From Ulva prolifera (Eukaryota > Chlorophyta > Ulvophyceae > Ulvales > Ulvaceae), in assembly GCA_023078555.1 (NCBI GenBank), contig CM041198.1, positions 2,282,800 to 2,346,799 on the forward strand: a stretch of 64,000 nt of DNA, in the 5' to 3' direction. Both the position numbers and the translations under genes were made by a program. The notes below the pieces were generated by a model. That model did not search any database. It saw only the letters and a program-made list of their open reading frames with translations, and was not told the origin of the DNA. Below, piece by piece: positions 34,766 to 45,713 of this stretch. Each line of letters opens with the position of its first letter. The stretch's first letter is position 1.

Positions 34766-34883
34766 GGATGCAGCAGTGTTGGGCCATCGGGTCCGATCAC
34801 GTAGAACAATTCCTAATATCCAGGTCTATTTTTTGGGTGGCAGCCCTGGAAATGCTGCAAAGCGACCCAACACTGGGATGCAG
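34766..34883. mobile_element. hAT-type MITE (102 bp) with perfect TIRs and target duplication
   Basis: The element 34774-34875 starts CAGTGTTGGG and ends CCCAACACTG, a perfect 10-bp terminal inverted repeat. It is flanked by perfect 8-bp duplications GGATGCAG (34766-34773, 34876-34883). Inner sequence AATATCCAGGTCTATTTTTT and GGGTGGCAGCCCTGGAAATG identifies the family also at 25822, 54250, 47501, 57689 and 63161. It lies 80 bp after the stop of gene D. Confidence 0.9.
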
Positions 34884-35187
34884 GCTCTGCAGTGCACTGT
34901 CATGGGCAGTGCATGCGTGCACGTGCCAGTGTGGCTGGCCGGGCTCGCGGCTGTAGCCGCGAAAGAACTTGTGCTTCAAATACATGTGAATTGTAAAAGA
35001 TGGAGCATGCCTACCTCATCCTGTACAGTGTTCGATGTGTTCGAACAGCGTACGTGCCCCATATTTTCCTGCATGCACTTGAGTTTGTTAAGCGTGTTTA
35101 TGGTATCATTTCTTTATGGTTCATTTGTTGACCACATGTTGACCACCGATACGCCTCGGCCCCGGACATGACAACAGCGTCGGGCAG

Positions 35188-37685
35188 GCCCTCGGTCTGG
35201 TGTGCGCGTCTGTAGCCACTTCTGGGGACGCCGACTTGCGTCCGCCATCACCGCTTACTAACAGTGATGCCGAGGCGAGCCGGGACGATTCTAAGCAGAT
35301 CAGCACAGCCGCGTGCCCATACTCCACCCTCACGCTCTGCAGCTTCTGCCGCAAACACGCCATCAGTCCCGGCTCGCTGCCGGCGGCGAACGGCCCCGCC
35401 GCCGACCCGGGAGCGTCCCTCTCCGAGCTTCTTGACGAAGGCGTCACTCCCGTCGGCTGCACGGAGTACCTCCTCCAGCGACGCGCGCACCCGGAGCAAT
35501 TTGATCCCACGACCGCAGCACGCGTGCATGCGGCGCAGCGGAAGCCACCACCGGCCAGGCCGTGCACACTCCACACACATAAGGCCTTCTGCGGCCGACT
35601 TGTCTTCCACGGCCACCAAGCGACGGCTGACGGGCGCTTCGTCGTGCGGCTGTACATCAGAGACGCTGCCGGCTTGATCATGGACGTGGCCCACCACGAC
35701 GCGGAGCTTGCGGCAATGCCGGCGGCAGCCTTTGCGCGGGAGGCCGTTGCTCGGTTCCCGTCGAGCTCCGCTGTGGCGTTGACCGGCGTCTTTGTGAAGA
35801 ACTGCGTAGACGAACATGTGTCATCACGCTGCATGCATTCGGGGCTCTCACGTACCATCGCAACCCGCACAGATGAGTTCCGCGAGGGGAGGTATTTCCC
35901 GGAAGTCCGTCGATACGGCGACGTGCTGCTCCCAGAAGTACACCTCTCGCAGGTGTGTGTGCTGTGATTCATGCTGTATGCTGTGCTATGAATTGCCATG
36001 CAATGCCGCGCGATGCCCTGTCCTGTGCATGTCCGCAGTTCTATCCCTTGACCGACGCGGGAAATCCTGAAACGTACGTATCCCGGCCGGACAGTTCGAA
36101 AGGTAGATGCCTGTAGAGAAAGAACGCGATGGCCGGCTTCAAGTCCATCGCTGCTGCAACTAACCAGTTAGTTGCACTGGCAGTTCCAGCAGCGATGGTC
36201 TTGGAGCCGGCCATGGTGCACTGCACAATCGTGAATGCCTCTGCGTGGAATCCCGATGCGTGTGCCTTCCGCGGCCCCGCGCAGAGAGTCACGCGGCCTG
36301 CGAGAACAGCCAGTGCTGAGCGCTGAAGGCCTTCACTAGTACTGGCGCTAGCGCTGTTGCAGCATGCATACTATTGTATGCTGGGCCCCCATCTCCTGAT
36401 CAGCTGAGACGTGCCACATTGGCATGTACATGTGGTATCATCTCTCCAACTCTGGAGGCTGGAGAGCGGCAGCATGCGCACGCTGATGGCCGCAGCCGGA
36501 GACGCTTGAGTGAAGATATCGCCATTCCCGGTGCCGCCGGCCGTAAGGGCCGCGGCTGATGGATATCCATGGCATCACAAGTATGCTCAATGAGCATGCC
36601 TCTGCGGCAAGAGGTCCTTTTTGCAGGTTCTTCGGAGGTGTACCTCCATCGCCCAGGCAGGGGGGTGGCCTGGCATGAATGCGGTCGATGTGTCTGTCTC
36701 TGGGATGGCGGGAGCCATGAAACAGCTCGATGTGCTGCTGCGGCCGGTTCTCACCAGCCTCGCGATGGCACACCTGCGTCTCGGGGCTGATGGCGTCGCC
36801 CTCGCCTACGCCACCGCAGCCGCCATGATGGTCTGGCACTTCACTCCTCCAGCAGCGGCTTGCGTTGCAGCACGCGTGCTGAACATGATGGCCCTGCCGC
36901 TAGGAGCATGCATGGCGATGGCCCTGGTGTGCCGCCGTCACTGGCATGCTGTGGGTGTACAGACAGATAGTTAACATTCGACATCAGTTTTCGCACTGGC
37001 AGTGATGGTAGACCTGCATATCGTGGTAGTACCTTCCAGAATCAATTGATTAAGACTTAAGTCTTACAATCAACCAGCATTGTTTTGAGCGGTGTCTGGA
37101 TCCTTCCTCGCCACTATGTACATACGTGTTGGCATGCACCACACCAGTGGCTCAGGTACCCGGCTGCGCACGGCTGAGGCGCTGTCTGCCTCTAGACTGG
37201 TGGTCTTCGTGTTCAACTTCAAGTTGGAGGCCTCATGATATCAGTCTGTGCATTTGCAAACACACAGCCGCAGGCGTCCACAGGGGACACCACGCACATC
37301 CACACATGATTCCGCAGCAACCCATTGGCATGCCTCGACGTGGTTCGAATACGGAGCTGACACTTTTCTGCCAGTGGTGGGTACTATAGTACAGATCTGC
37401 ATCAGCACGCTCAGGCCTGAGCCGGCTGTCGCAGTTGTGTCGATTGCAATGCCTACCCATTCAGCCTGCCCATACGCGCATTCTACAGGTGCACATGTTA
37501 GCTGCACATGTCCTGGAGTACAGTTCAGGGTTTGATCCATATACATGCGTGACTCCTCCGCAGCCCGCACGGTGCAGCTGGCAGCAAGGCGGCGGGATGC
37601 AGGGCCACTTCCCAGAAGGGCATGAGCTAGAACTGGTGAAGCGCTTGAAGAGATTGGGGCCGCCTTTGACATGGAGAGCTTGCTG
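35188..37685 (+). pseudogene. Family T copy E, 5' part (decayed)
   Basis: Exon-like blocks: 35188-35952, 36627-36926, 37603-37685. The first has FCRKHAISPGSLPAANGPAA, a longer insert before the beta domain (Arg/Pro-rich, near 35480-35580), FCGRLVFHGH and VRRYGDVLLPEVHLSQ, open throughout and ending CAG|GT. The second has LRPVLTSLAMAHLRLGADGV and a changed tail (MALPLGACMAMAL). The third has GHFPEGHELEL, then loses the family frame: it is 83 bp instead of 63, and another frame continues EALEEIGAAFDMESLL. There is no recognisable promoter box or 18-bp start exon, and the exons that should follow are displaced to 42.5 kb. It is more divergent than A-D and probably an old, inactive copy. Confidence 0.6.
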
Positions 37686-37689
37686 GTGT

Positions 37690-39436
37690 GTTGGGAATTA
37701 TAACTTATAATGACACAGTCCACAGCACACTATGGTATTGTGAGCACGCACAGGCACCACCATGGGCACGCTCACCATGGGTGCGCCACCTGGGGTGAGC
37801 CAGGGATCCGGGATCTGAAAGAATGGACATGCTGCACGATGTCGCCTGTTAGTGGGCTTGTTATCAAGATAAAGTGATATTGGATGCGATGGAACTTATC
37901 CGGAGACTTAGAGATGTGTTGCCGTCCAACTATCTGCGTTTCCGTGGGACTCGTAGACACGGCGTAATTTGTCGCCAACTGTCGTCAACAGCCACGATCG
38001 CAAATCCGTGCCCGCAGTTGGATCAATCATCAATGTACAATCGGTTTCGCGTTTTGAGGTCTCGTGATCTCGTCCATGCTTCGGCGTGTTGTCTCTTGCA
38101 TGCTCTGCGTACATGTGCACATGTCGCCATGCTAGCTTGTCTATAGTCATATGTTCCCACAGTGGTCGGTCGAGAATAGCTAAACTTATACTCCTGAGGC
38201 TGTATGCGGGTTGGACGGCTGTCTCTAGTCGCTGTGATGTTGTCGTCGATGGCTCTGTATCGTGTGTGTTCAGGACGGATACCTGTTGATGTAGTCGCCG
38301 CACAGCTTCCTGGGTACAACAGACGCACTCATATCCTTTCATTTACGATTTACGTGATCTGTCGTGTCTCTGCGTGTCCACGCAATTACGGGCGGGTCTT
38401 GTTTGGGCGTCTTTGGTGATCTGTGCGTGCCGGTTCAGACATGTGCACTAGGGTCGCCACGGCAGCATCGGCGCTGGCAATGGCGCCAATCGTGTCTTAT
38501 GATGTCGTTGGTACGTTATCGGACGGTTTCAGCGGTGTCAAATGTGGATTGTGCTTGAAAGAAGCATGATGCGGTGGTCCTCCGACTGGGACGACGCGCA
38601 GGCCTGCCAGGATCGATGTGGGTGGCGGGCATAGTAGGTGCACGCGATCCTATCCCAAACCACGTTTTCGTATCAGATATCCCTTTTAGGATGGTCCTTG
38701 TGTCCGACCCGCCATCCGCAAGGCGTGTTCCTGGTCCGTGTGTTGTATGTCGCACACAGACGGTGGTGATCACGGGGCTCTCGCTTCACTCAATGGCTCT
38801 TCAGCATTGCCTTTCCCTAAGGATGTTCCTGGAAGTCTGCTGTCCTCGTGCGCGGCGCCGTGCTATTTCGCGCACCCAACGTGCACTCACCTTGCCTATG
38901 TGCCTTCCCCATTTTCTGGGGGTGTGTTGTGGGGGTGCCGCGTGTGGTGAGCGACTGCCAATCACGTGAGCAAGTACGGTGAGCAGTGTGGCATATGGAA
39001 TTTAAGGTGGCGCATGTAATGATGTGCTATTAGATTGTATGTATGCACTGTTGGACCGGTTACTTACAATCATTACGAGTTGTCCTTGCCACCCGCATCA
39101 ACTATTCTTCGTCGGGCTACCACCCCCCCACTCAACTCACTATAGGCCTGTATTAAACAATCTAAGATGTCATTAATAACAGATGAATAGAGTAAGTGGT
39201 GATCAACGTTCCTGGTGCCGGCTTCTTATACCATTCCAGTGCCTCTTCGTCAGTGGACCTGCATGTCGCCCTCCGTATCAGTCACAGTAACTGGCCATGA
39301 ACTCCATCACCAGCATCATCTACTCATCGTGGTCATGGCAGCGTGCCGTTGCTGGCATGCTCAAGGCGTGTACAACCGAACCTGTTCTACAACCACAGCT
39401 GTTCCAGGTACAAGTAAGTTTCGTACCGTGCAAAAT
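37690..39436. other. Spacer within split copy E/F, no supported gene
   Basis: GC is near 50%, and open frames on both strands (for example 38574-38969 plus) have no motif, no family match and no consistent splice pattern. This stretch is part of the 4.8-kb gap between the 5' and 3' exons of copy E/F. Confidence 0.45.
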
Positions 39437-41033
39437 TCAATTGCGTGTCTTCTTTGATCTCTTGGTCTGCTTTTTTGCTTGCCTCCGGATTCGTTTGGGT
39501 CGTGTCGCTACTTCTGTGTTGGTAGCATTTGTTAAAGGCTGAGCTCCTCCACCAGCCTCTGGTTCCTCTGTGTTCTGCAAAAGTGAGCTCTTTATGCAAC
39601 CTGGTCCAGGTCTGGACGGGCCATTTAACAAGTGCAGAGGTCAGTATGTCAAACCTGCTCATCAATGAGGGTCTCGGTTGCTGTCGGTGGTGCAGTGCTG
39701 GGCAGTGTGGGAAGTTTAGGTTCAATGGGGTCCTCGGGTGCTTTCTCTCCACTGTCATGAGATGCGGAGGATGCCTGATCGAAACTTAGTCAATGTCAAT
39801 ATTGATCTGCAGTCGAGAGAGTTGCTGAGAGTTCTATAACATTGCATCAACTCAACGGCTCAGCACAAATGCAACGGGCTCGGGTCTTACCAGCCAAGGA
39901 CAGATGGAGTAGCCTTGGCCTCCATGGGCTGAAAATTGAAGGAGCGGCTACAGAAAGCAAGCTTCTCGCATATCATTCGCAATGCGGACGCTGCTGACCT
40001 GCAAGCGGTTGATATGGTGAAAGCTCACGGATGAACAGCCACGCCAGACATTCAGGACATCAGCCAAGTGCACCAGCATCAGATATCGGATGAGGTAAAT
40101 AGATATGGGCGCAGCAGTCGACTTACCAAACGATGGTGGACCGTCAGTGACTATTGTCACCGTGGCTGTGAAGCTTTCAAAGTCAACTTGCTCTCTTTTT
40201 CTGATGCCTGCATATGTGGACCTTGCTCAAGTCATCGGTGTCTGATCAGATCAGGACATTGCTAAATCATGACTATTGCTCCTCCCGCACAGCTCTTCTT
40301 TGGATGGGGAGCTCTTTGAGACGACCATGGTGTGACACGTCCGGCGTAAGAGTCTAAGAAACGAATCACGTGTCTGCAGCATCACTAACTACTGACTTGC
40401 ATTACCGCTGGCTTCGCGGCTGGAGCTGAAACAGTGACGCAAAACTCTGCACCAGCAGCCCTCGACAAAGTCCAACGATAACGTTTCCAGGCGTGCACAC
40501 TCGCTGAAGCGTAATCTCTATAAAACTATCTATGATTTGTATACAAGCAAGCAGGCTATGGTCTTCGCCAGGCCCGGGGGCCTGATCGTCTGACACGCTG
40601 ATCAACAACGCGAGCTTGTATGTGGCGCGCTTCACTACATCAGGCATGAGGAGCATACCATGCACTAAGAGATTTTAATCGTTGCGTATTCAACAGCGAG
40701 AACGCTAGATCAAGGTCCATTGTTGGCGTAGTGCCGAGAGTTGCAGGTACCGTTGCAGCATGCAACAGCTGGTGAGTATGAAGACCGGTGACTATCAGGA
40801 TGATATCATATGAGCAGCGATGTGTATGAAAGCGATCAGAACTTGAGCGAAGGGAGGGCTGCCCGCATGCCAGGACCTCGCAAGTGCCAGAAATCGACAA
40901 TGTCGCCAGAGAAATACGACATATTGCAGTCGGTGCAGTATTCAAGTTGGCGGACAAAATCAGGAGCGCAGTGCGATCTGCAGGGCCGTCTGCCGAATGA
41001 TATCTCAACAAAGCCCGGTATTGCGTGCCGCAT
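39437..41033 (-). CDS. Candidate multi-exon minus-strand gene, unidentified
   Basis: Several consecutive minus-strand blocks read like protein and end in splice-like signals. In order: about 40985-40850 (DFVRQLEYCTDCNMSYFSGD and IVDFWHLR before G|GTCC); about 40660-40500 (MPDVVKRATYKLALLISVSD and HSLLACIQIIDSFIEITLQ); about 40225-40118 (REQVDFESFTATVTIVTDGP, then G|GTAAGT); about 40100-40030 (YLIRYLMLVHLADVLNVWRG, then GTGAGC); about 40010-39960 (VSSVRIANDMREACFL); about 39775-39652 (acidic Pro-rich, ending DEQ|GT). A last block ends at 39437 with a basic, nuclear-signal-like tail (RPKRIRRQAKKQTKRSKKTR). Exact joins and phases are not settled. The acidic linker plus basic tail suggest a nuclear protein; the family is unknown. 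It lies inside the gap of copy E/F, in the opposite orientation. Confidence 0.35.
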
Positions 41034-41543
41034 TCAACGTCATGCCCCAGTGCGCACCCACATGATGCACGCCCACTCCTGTCACTCACCCGCTCCGGTG
41101 AGCAGACCTGCCGGTCCACGTCCACAACCATGCCCGAAAGAATCAATCTACACGGCACACTAGCTCCTATAGCAAAGGTGTACCAGCATGATTGAACTGG
41201 CTCTTCGCAGCGTGTGAAAAGTGCTGGCCACCACTGGCGCTCACTCACACGTCTCACCCGATCACACAGCTCACCCCACCAGTGAGCCTATACCAGCCCA
41301 CCTATCTTACACCGTCTCAGATCTGTCGGAATTGGACCGCCCAACTACCCACCATCACTCATAACCACACATATGTTCATTTCAAGCTATCAAACATGAA
41401 GAAAGCGCAGTTTCGACGAGGTTGCAGCCTGGCTCACCCTCCGCTTACCCACCCTGTTCGATTGCTCACGCAGGTGAGCTATTGTGGCCGTAGTGCCTGT
41501 GCGATGCCACTTCTGTGGCAATCCAGCATGGCCACTACGCCTT

Positions 41544-41626
41544 CAGCATATGTGGCTCCTTTGTTTCGGAGTTGTCAATGTCCAATAGATACGGCTCAGT
41601 CAATCCAGATTTACCTTACTTTACAC
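41544..41626 (+). repeat. Repeat B copy
   Basis: CAGCATATGTGGCTCCTTTG, then TTTCGGAGTTGTCAATGTCC, AATAGATACGGCTCAG and TTTACCTTACTTTACA. This is the longer form with the CATATGTGG 5' part and the TTTACTTTA-type 3' end. Confidence 0.75.
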
Positions 41627-41903
41627 CAGTGGATTGCCACAGATGCAATGTATATGCATGTGTTGGCTGCCAGTGGAGCATTCTCCACCGCAGGCTGCTG
41701 TATATGGTGCTTGCATCCAGTGTTTCTCAACAGAATTTCGATGTGCACCCAAGTCTTCATGCTCGTGCATGTGGCCTGTGGGACGTCATATGATATGCAT
41801 CAGCACTGCTAGTGCTACTAACTATCATCAACATTGCAAGTGCTACTACTAGTATAGTATAGCTAGCTAACTATCTTCTGAATCAGATGAATGACTACAG
41901 TGG

Positions 41904-41940
41904 GATAGGATACAGCTCAGTAAATTCACATTTACTTTAC
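41904..41940 (+). repeat. Repeat B fragment
   Basis: GATAGGATACAGCTCAGTAA then ATTCACATTTACTTTAC: the 3' half only of the dispersed repeat B. Confidence 0.65.
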
Positions 41941-42494
41941 TCACTACAGTGCCATCCGGTGAAATCACCAGGTGTTCAAGTCTGACATGTCAGTGCCAGT
42001 GCAGCGCCCAGTCTAGAGATCTGTAGCAATATTGCGGCCTATATAGGCCTATTGCTGCATACATTGTGATGTGGCTGCATGTTCTATTCACTGCTTTGCA
42101 GAGATGTGACTGTTCATGGTCTGGCTGCATGTACATGTGCTGCGCCGTGGCATACAGTACAGCAATCCCCTCAGCAATCCCCTCAGCATTTTACAACCTG
42201 AAGCCTGGCTGTTGGGGCCCAACACTGTCAATCATGATGCACGGATTTGTGCTTGTACAAAGTGCTGCAGCTGTGAACGTTGACTCGGAGGCAAGCGCAT
42301 CCGTGTGCCCGCAGAACCCGCATTACAGCTAGCAGATCCTCTAAATTTGTGTTTTTTGTTTTTTTTTGTGTAAATTCTACTTCGAGGGCAATGGCGACGA
42401 GGTGGGAAGCAACGCGTAATCAGCAAGCAGCTCAACCTGTGGATCCGTGCACGCCGCAGGCATGCACCCCGTGGGACTGCTCCTGCTCATGCAG

Positions 42495-42976
42495 AAGCAT
42501 GCGGTCAGATATCGTTCACAGCCTAGACCTGCTGCCACTGATACGCACTCAGAATTAGAGGCGGTTTTGGCCCAGGCTGCACAGGCTGGCATACCCCGGG
42601 ACGCAGAGGGCCTTGCAAAGACGGAGCAGGAGTGGCTGGATCATGGCCTCGGTGACGTCTCGGCTGTGGAATCTGCAGCAGAGGAAGCCGCCGTGGAGTT
42701 CGGGGCAGGCGCGGGCACGCAGCTCAAGCTGCGGGCGGAGGACCTGTTTGCCGCCGGCAGCTCAGGGGAAGAACCGCTGAAGGACCGGCAGAAATCTCTT
42801 TAAACTTTAAAGTCGAGGAGGCGGTGCTGAAGTGGCGGGCGGCGCTGTGGACACTGACAGATCCTGCGGGGGTGCCAGGCGCAAGCACTAGGAGATTTGC
42901 GGAGGAGTGGCCTTCGCTGGCTGTGGGATTTCTAGCAAGTAAAATCCTCAGCTGCCGCCGCCCGTTCTGGCACCAG
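42495..42976 (+). pseudogene. Family T copy F: displaced exon 5 of copy E
   Basis: The block after an acceptor GCAG at 42494 reads LAKTEQEWLDHGLGDVSAVE, then QLKLRAEDLFAAGSSGEEPL and, in a later frame, LKWRAALWTLTDPAG, ending CACCAG|GTGAGA at 42976. This is exon 5 of the family. A short A/T insertion (AATCTCTTTAAACTTTAA, about 42791-42808) brings an in-frame TAA and is absent from A, B and D. No exons 1-4 lie directly upstream; the nearest are those of copy E 4.8 kb away, so F is probably the 3' part of E. Confidence 0.65.
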
Positions 42977-43540
42977 GTGAGAGTTTTACCATTGCGCTTC
43001 CCGTGACCACCATTGGCCACGTATCCACAATCATGCGTTCAACATGTGTGGGCATGCATCTGTGCTGCTATCGACCACTACTAGTATAGTATAGTATAGT
43101 ATAGTATACAGTGTATGCACAACACAGAAGCCCACACAACGCACCATATGGTCGAACATGTAATGCATATGCTTGCACTGACTTGCCCGGAGGGGCACTT
43201 CCGACAAAGGTATGCCTTATGTGTACGACGTAATGCATGAGACACGGTGATGGATGCGATGCAGAGCATTTGTGCACACTGAGCGTGAACACGGCAGCCG
43301 TTCTGCATCGATCAACTGAACTCCCGCCCAGTTCCTGGGTGCGCTGGCCGATCGTTGCAGCTGCAGGCCACGGGGCTGCGCTGGCAAGTTACAGAAGAAT
43401 GAACGGGAGACGCCGGCGACAAATACCACAAAGGAATCTCATCCGAATCAAGAGCCACACACACACACACTTAGCACAGGAGGAGGCCCTGTGAGTTGCG
43501 CACGGTCGTCTCAGGGGGGTTTCCAGGTGGTTTACCCCTT

Positions 43541-43632
43541 CGGCATATGTGGTCCTGTTACCTCGGAGTTGTCCATGTCCAATAGGATACAGCTCAGTCG
43601 ACTTGATCAATTCAGATTTACTTTACTTTACA
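43541..43632 (+). repeat. Repeat B copy
   Basis: CGGCATATGTGGTCCTGTTA, CCTCGGAGTTGTCCATGTCC, AATAGGATACAGCTCAG and CAGATTTACTTTACTTTACA: a near full-length copy with a short internal insertion before the TTTACTTTA tail. Confidence 0.75.
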
Positions 43633-43749
43633 CACCGCCACACCACCACCGCGCCTTTTCTCTGCCGAACAAAGTGTTGTGGCAACTAGCGAGAGCCACG
43701 GCTTTATTCAGGCAATGCTCACGTGTGGTAGTACATCACGCAGGCGGAC

Positions 43750-43989
43750 GCAGCGACCTGCATGGATCCCAGGGTGCTGTGCTACATGGGCTGCGCATGC
43801 CATGGCGATGCTGCGGGGGCCTGTTGTGATGGTCGACGGGATGAGAAACACTGTCTACGAGGCCCGCAAGCTTCTAGGAGAGCAAGCTTCTCCAGAGCCC
43901 GGCCGTGGGCTCGGGCGAGGGAAGTTGGACTACAGGCTATATGCCATACAGTGTATGCATGCGTCATGATCACCTGGAATACGTTCTGA
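43750..43989 (+). pseudogene. Family T copy F: relic of the last exon
   Basis: MDPRVLCYMGCACHGDA matches the start of the last exon of genes A-D (DPRAIRYMDVAAL, PKALRYMDLASL). The rest loses the family sequence and frame. It lies about 770 bp after the exon 5 relic, comparable to the spacing in gene D. It supports F being the degraded 3' end of a former gene. Confidence 0.45.
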
Positions 43990-45713
43990 GCAACGTCGAC
44001 GTCACGCAGCGATGGTACAGACATGTCAGAAGCATGCAGTAAAGCCCTCTGTAGCGGCAGTATGTAAAAACCACTGGACTAATTTCACGATGGCAGCTCT
44101 AGTTGCAGCTCCGAGTCTGGTCCACCGGATGTGCATCAAGCCTTTCATATGTACATCAAGTTTGCCGCCGTGTGATAAGGGTCCTGGTGTTGGTACTTGT
44201 TTGAGCCTGCTCACGTTACTGTAGCACGGACCGGTCTCTGTGGCACAAGAGCCAGCGTATACATTCTAGAAGTGCGTACACTGCAGTGTGCTGTCAAGAG
44301 GTGTTGAAATGTGTGGCACACGGGCTAGAAGCTTCAATCTGGGGGTTTTCAATGGCCTTGAGTTCTGAACCGGCGTTTACAACCCAATGGGCGCACATGT
44401 GTTTCTGACAGACCTGATTTTGTTTCATCATATCTTGGCGGCTGCGCATGGATCGCTGCGCGCATGTGCACGCAGGGTTATGGCTTTCACTGCGTGGCCT
44501 ATGGCCTATCAACGGGGTGGACAACAGCGTTTTAGTCGGGTCGACCAAATGATCTGAGGCCTGGCAGTTCAAGGCAGAATACCAGGACAGGCAGCATAGC
44601 AGAGCAGGAAATCCTCTCAATCACAGGATGACCAGCCAATCCGAACATTCACCTGGCACACACGTGAAGACGCCATCACCACGCCCTCAAGGCAGATCTC
44701 CCTGATTCACTGTCCTCAACTACAGTCGTAGTCCCCAGGTCGGCTGCATGCTTGTGACATAGCGTTCACATGCATGACAAGTTCACTCGTCGATGCTTAC
44801 TAAGTTTAGTACAGGGACATCGCTCAGGTGGGCATCACACAGCCCATCATACCCGACCACACGAACCCCTGCCCGCACAGGCTGAACGACAGCGCAGAAA
44901 GGGGCCTACAGCTACAAAATCACAACACTCGCGGCGCCAGCGTTGAACAAACACATAGCAATGAAAAGCCAAGAAAAACGGCAGCAGGGCATTAATATCC
45001 TGCAACGGACGCAAGAGCACCGCCCTTCGCGCCCTGATAGCTCCAACATCACCCTGCTCGAGCCCGAGACAACGATCACACTGAGCTGCCACAGCGCCTC
45101 ATGCACGGCGGCGTGCAGGTCACAAAAAAACAGCACCGCGCGTACCGTGTCGCCTGGGGCGACGGTGGAGTCTTCCCCGCCCGACGCCTACCGGTACCAA
45201 ACCCTGCGCTCTCTACGAGGTTAAGGCGAGCACAACGCAGGTCAACAGTACAATTTGGGCACCGCCTACCGGCGCCCTCCCAGCGGCCGCAACGGCGGCC
45301 AGACACACACACTTCGCCAGAACTCCCTCAGGCCCGGCTCATTGAATAGCGCAGTCAAAGTGCGCTCCGCATGCGAGTGGCCGGACGTGTAGAGACACAC
45401 GCCCACCACTCCGCAACCCGTGCTGCCGCGGCTTAGTTTCGCCACAGACGGCACAGCCTGCGAACAGCCCTCTCAAACAGGCTCCTTGGCCGCAGTCCAC
45501 GACTGGGAGGCGCGTGAACACCGGTGCTCTCAGGGAGCCCCGCCACATCTGGCCGCAAACTTACGCAGGCCAGCACAGGATGTATGCTGCGCAGGCCAGA
45601 GCATGCACGTCCCACAGCTTCCGTGAGCTTCATTCTGACCAGCAGCCTCGCCCAGCATACATACCGCTGCGCGGGTGCACTGCATCCTCCTCGAACCGCA
45701 GCCCTGCCTGGTG
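43990..45713. other. Spacer between the two gene families
   Basis: No coding region is supported. Open frames after 45000 run opposite or parallel to the 3' end of R1 and look compositional. The plus-strand family T array ends here and the minus-strand family R array begins, so this is where convergent transcription would meet. Confidence 0.5.

Noticed and set aside
38574-38969. 132-codon plus-strand open frame
   Set aside because: No motif or neighbour relation, and an overlapping second frame is equally open.
40112-40146. Walker A-like GPPSFGKST on the minus strand
   Set aside because: The GKS codons overlap a strong GTAAGT splice donor right after the coding-like part, so the motif is probably an intron artefact.
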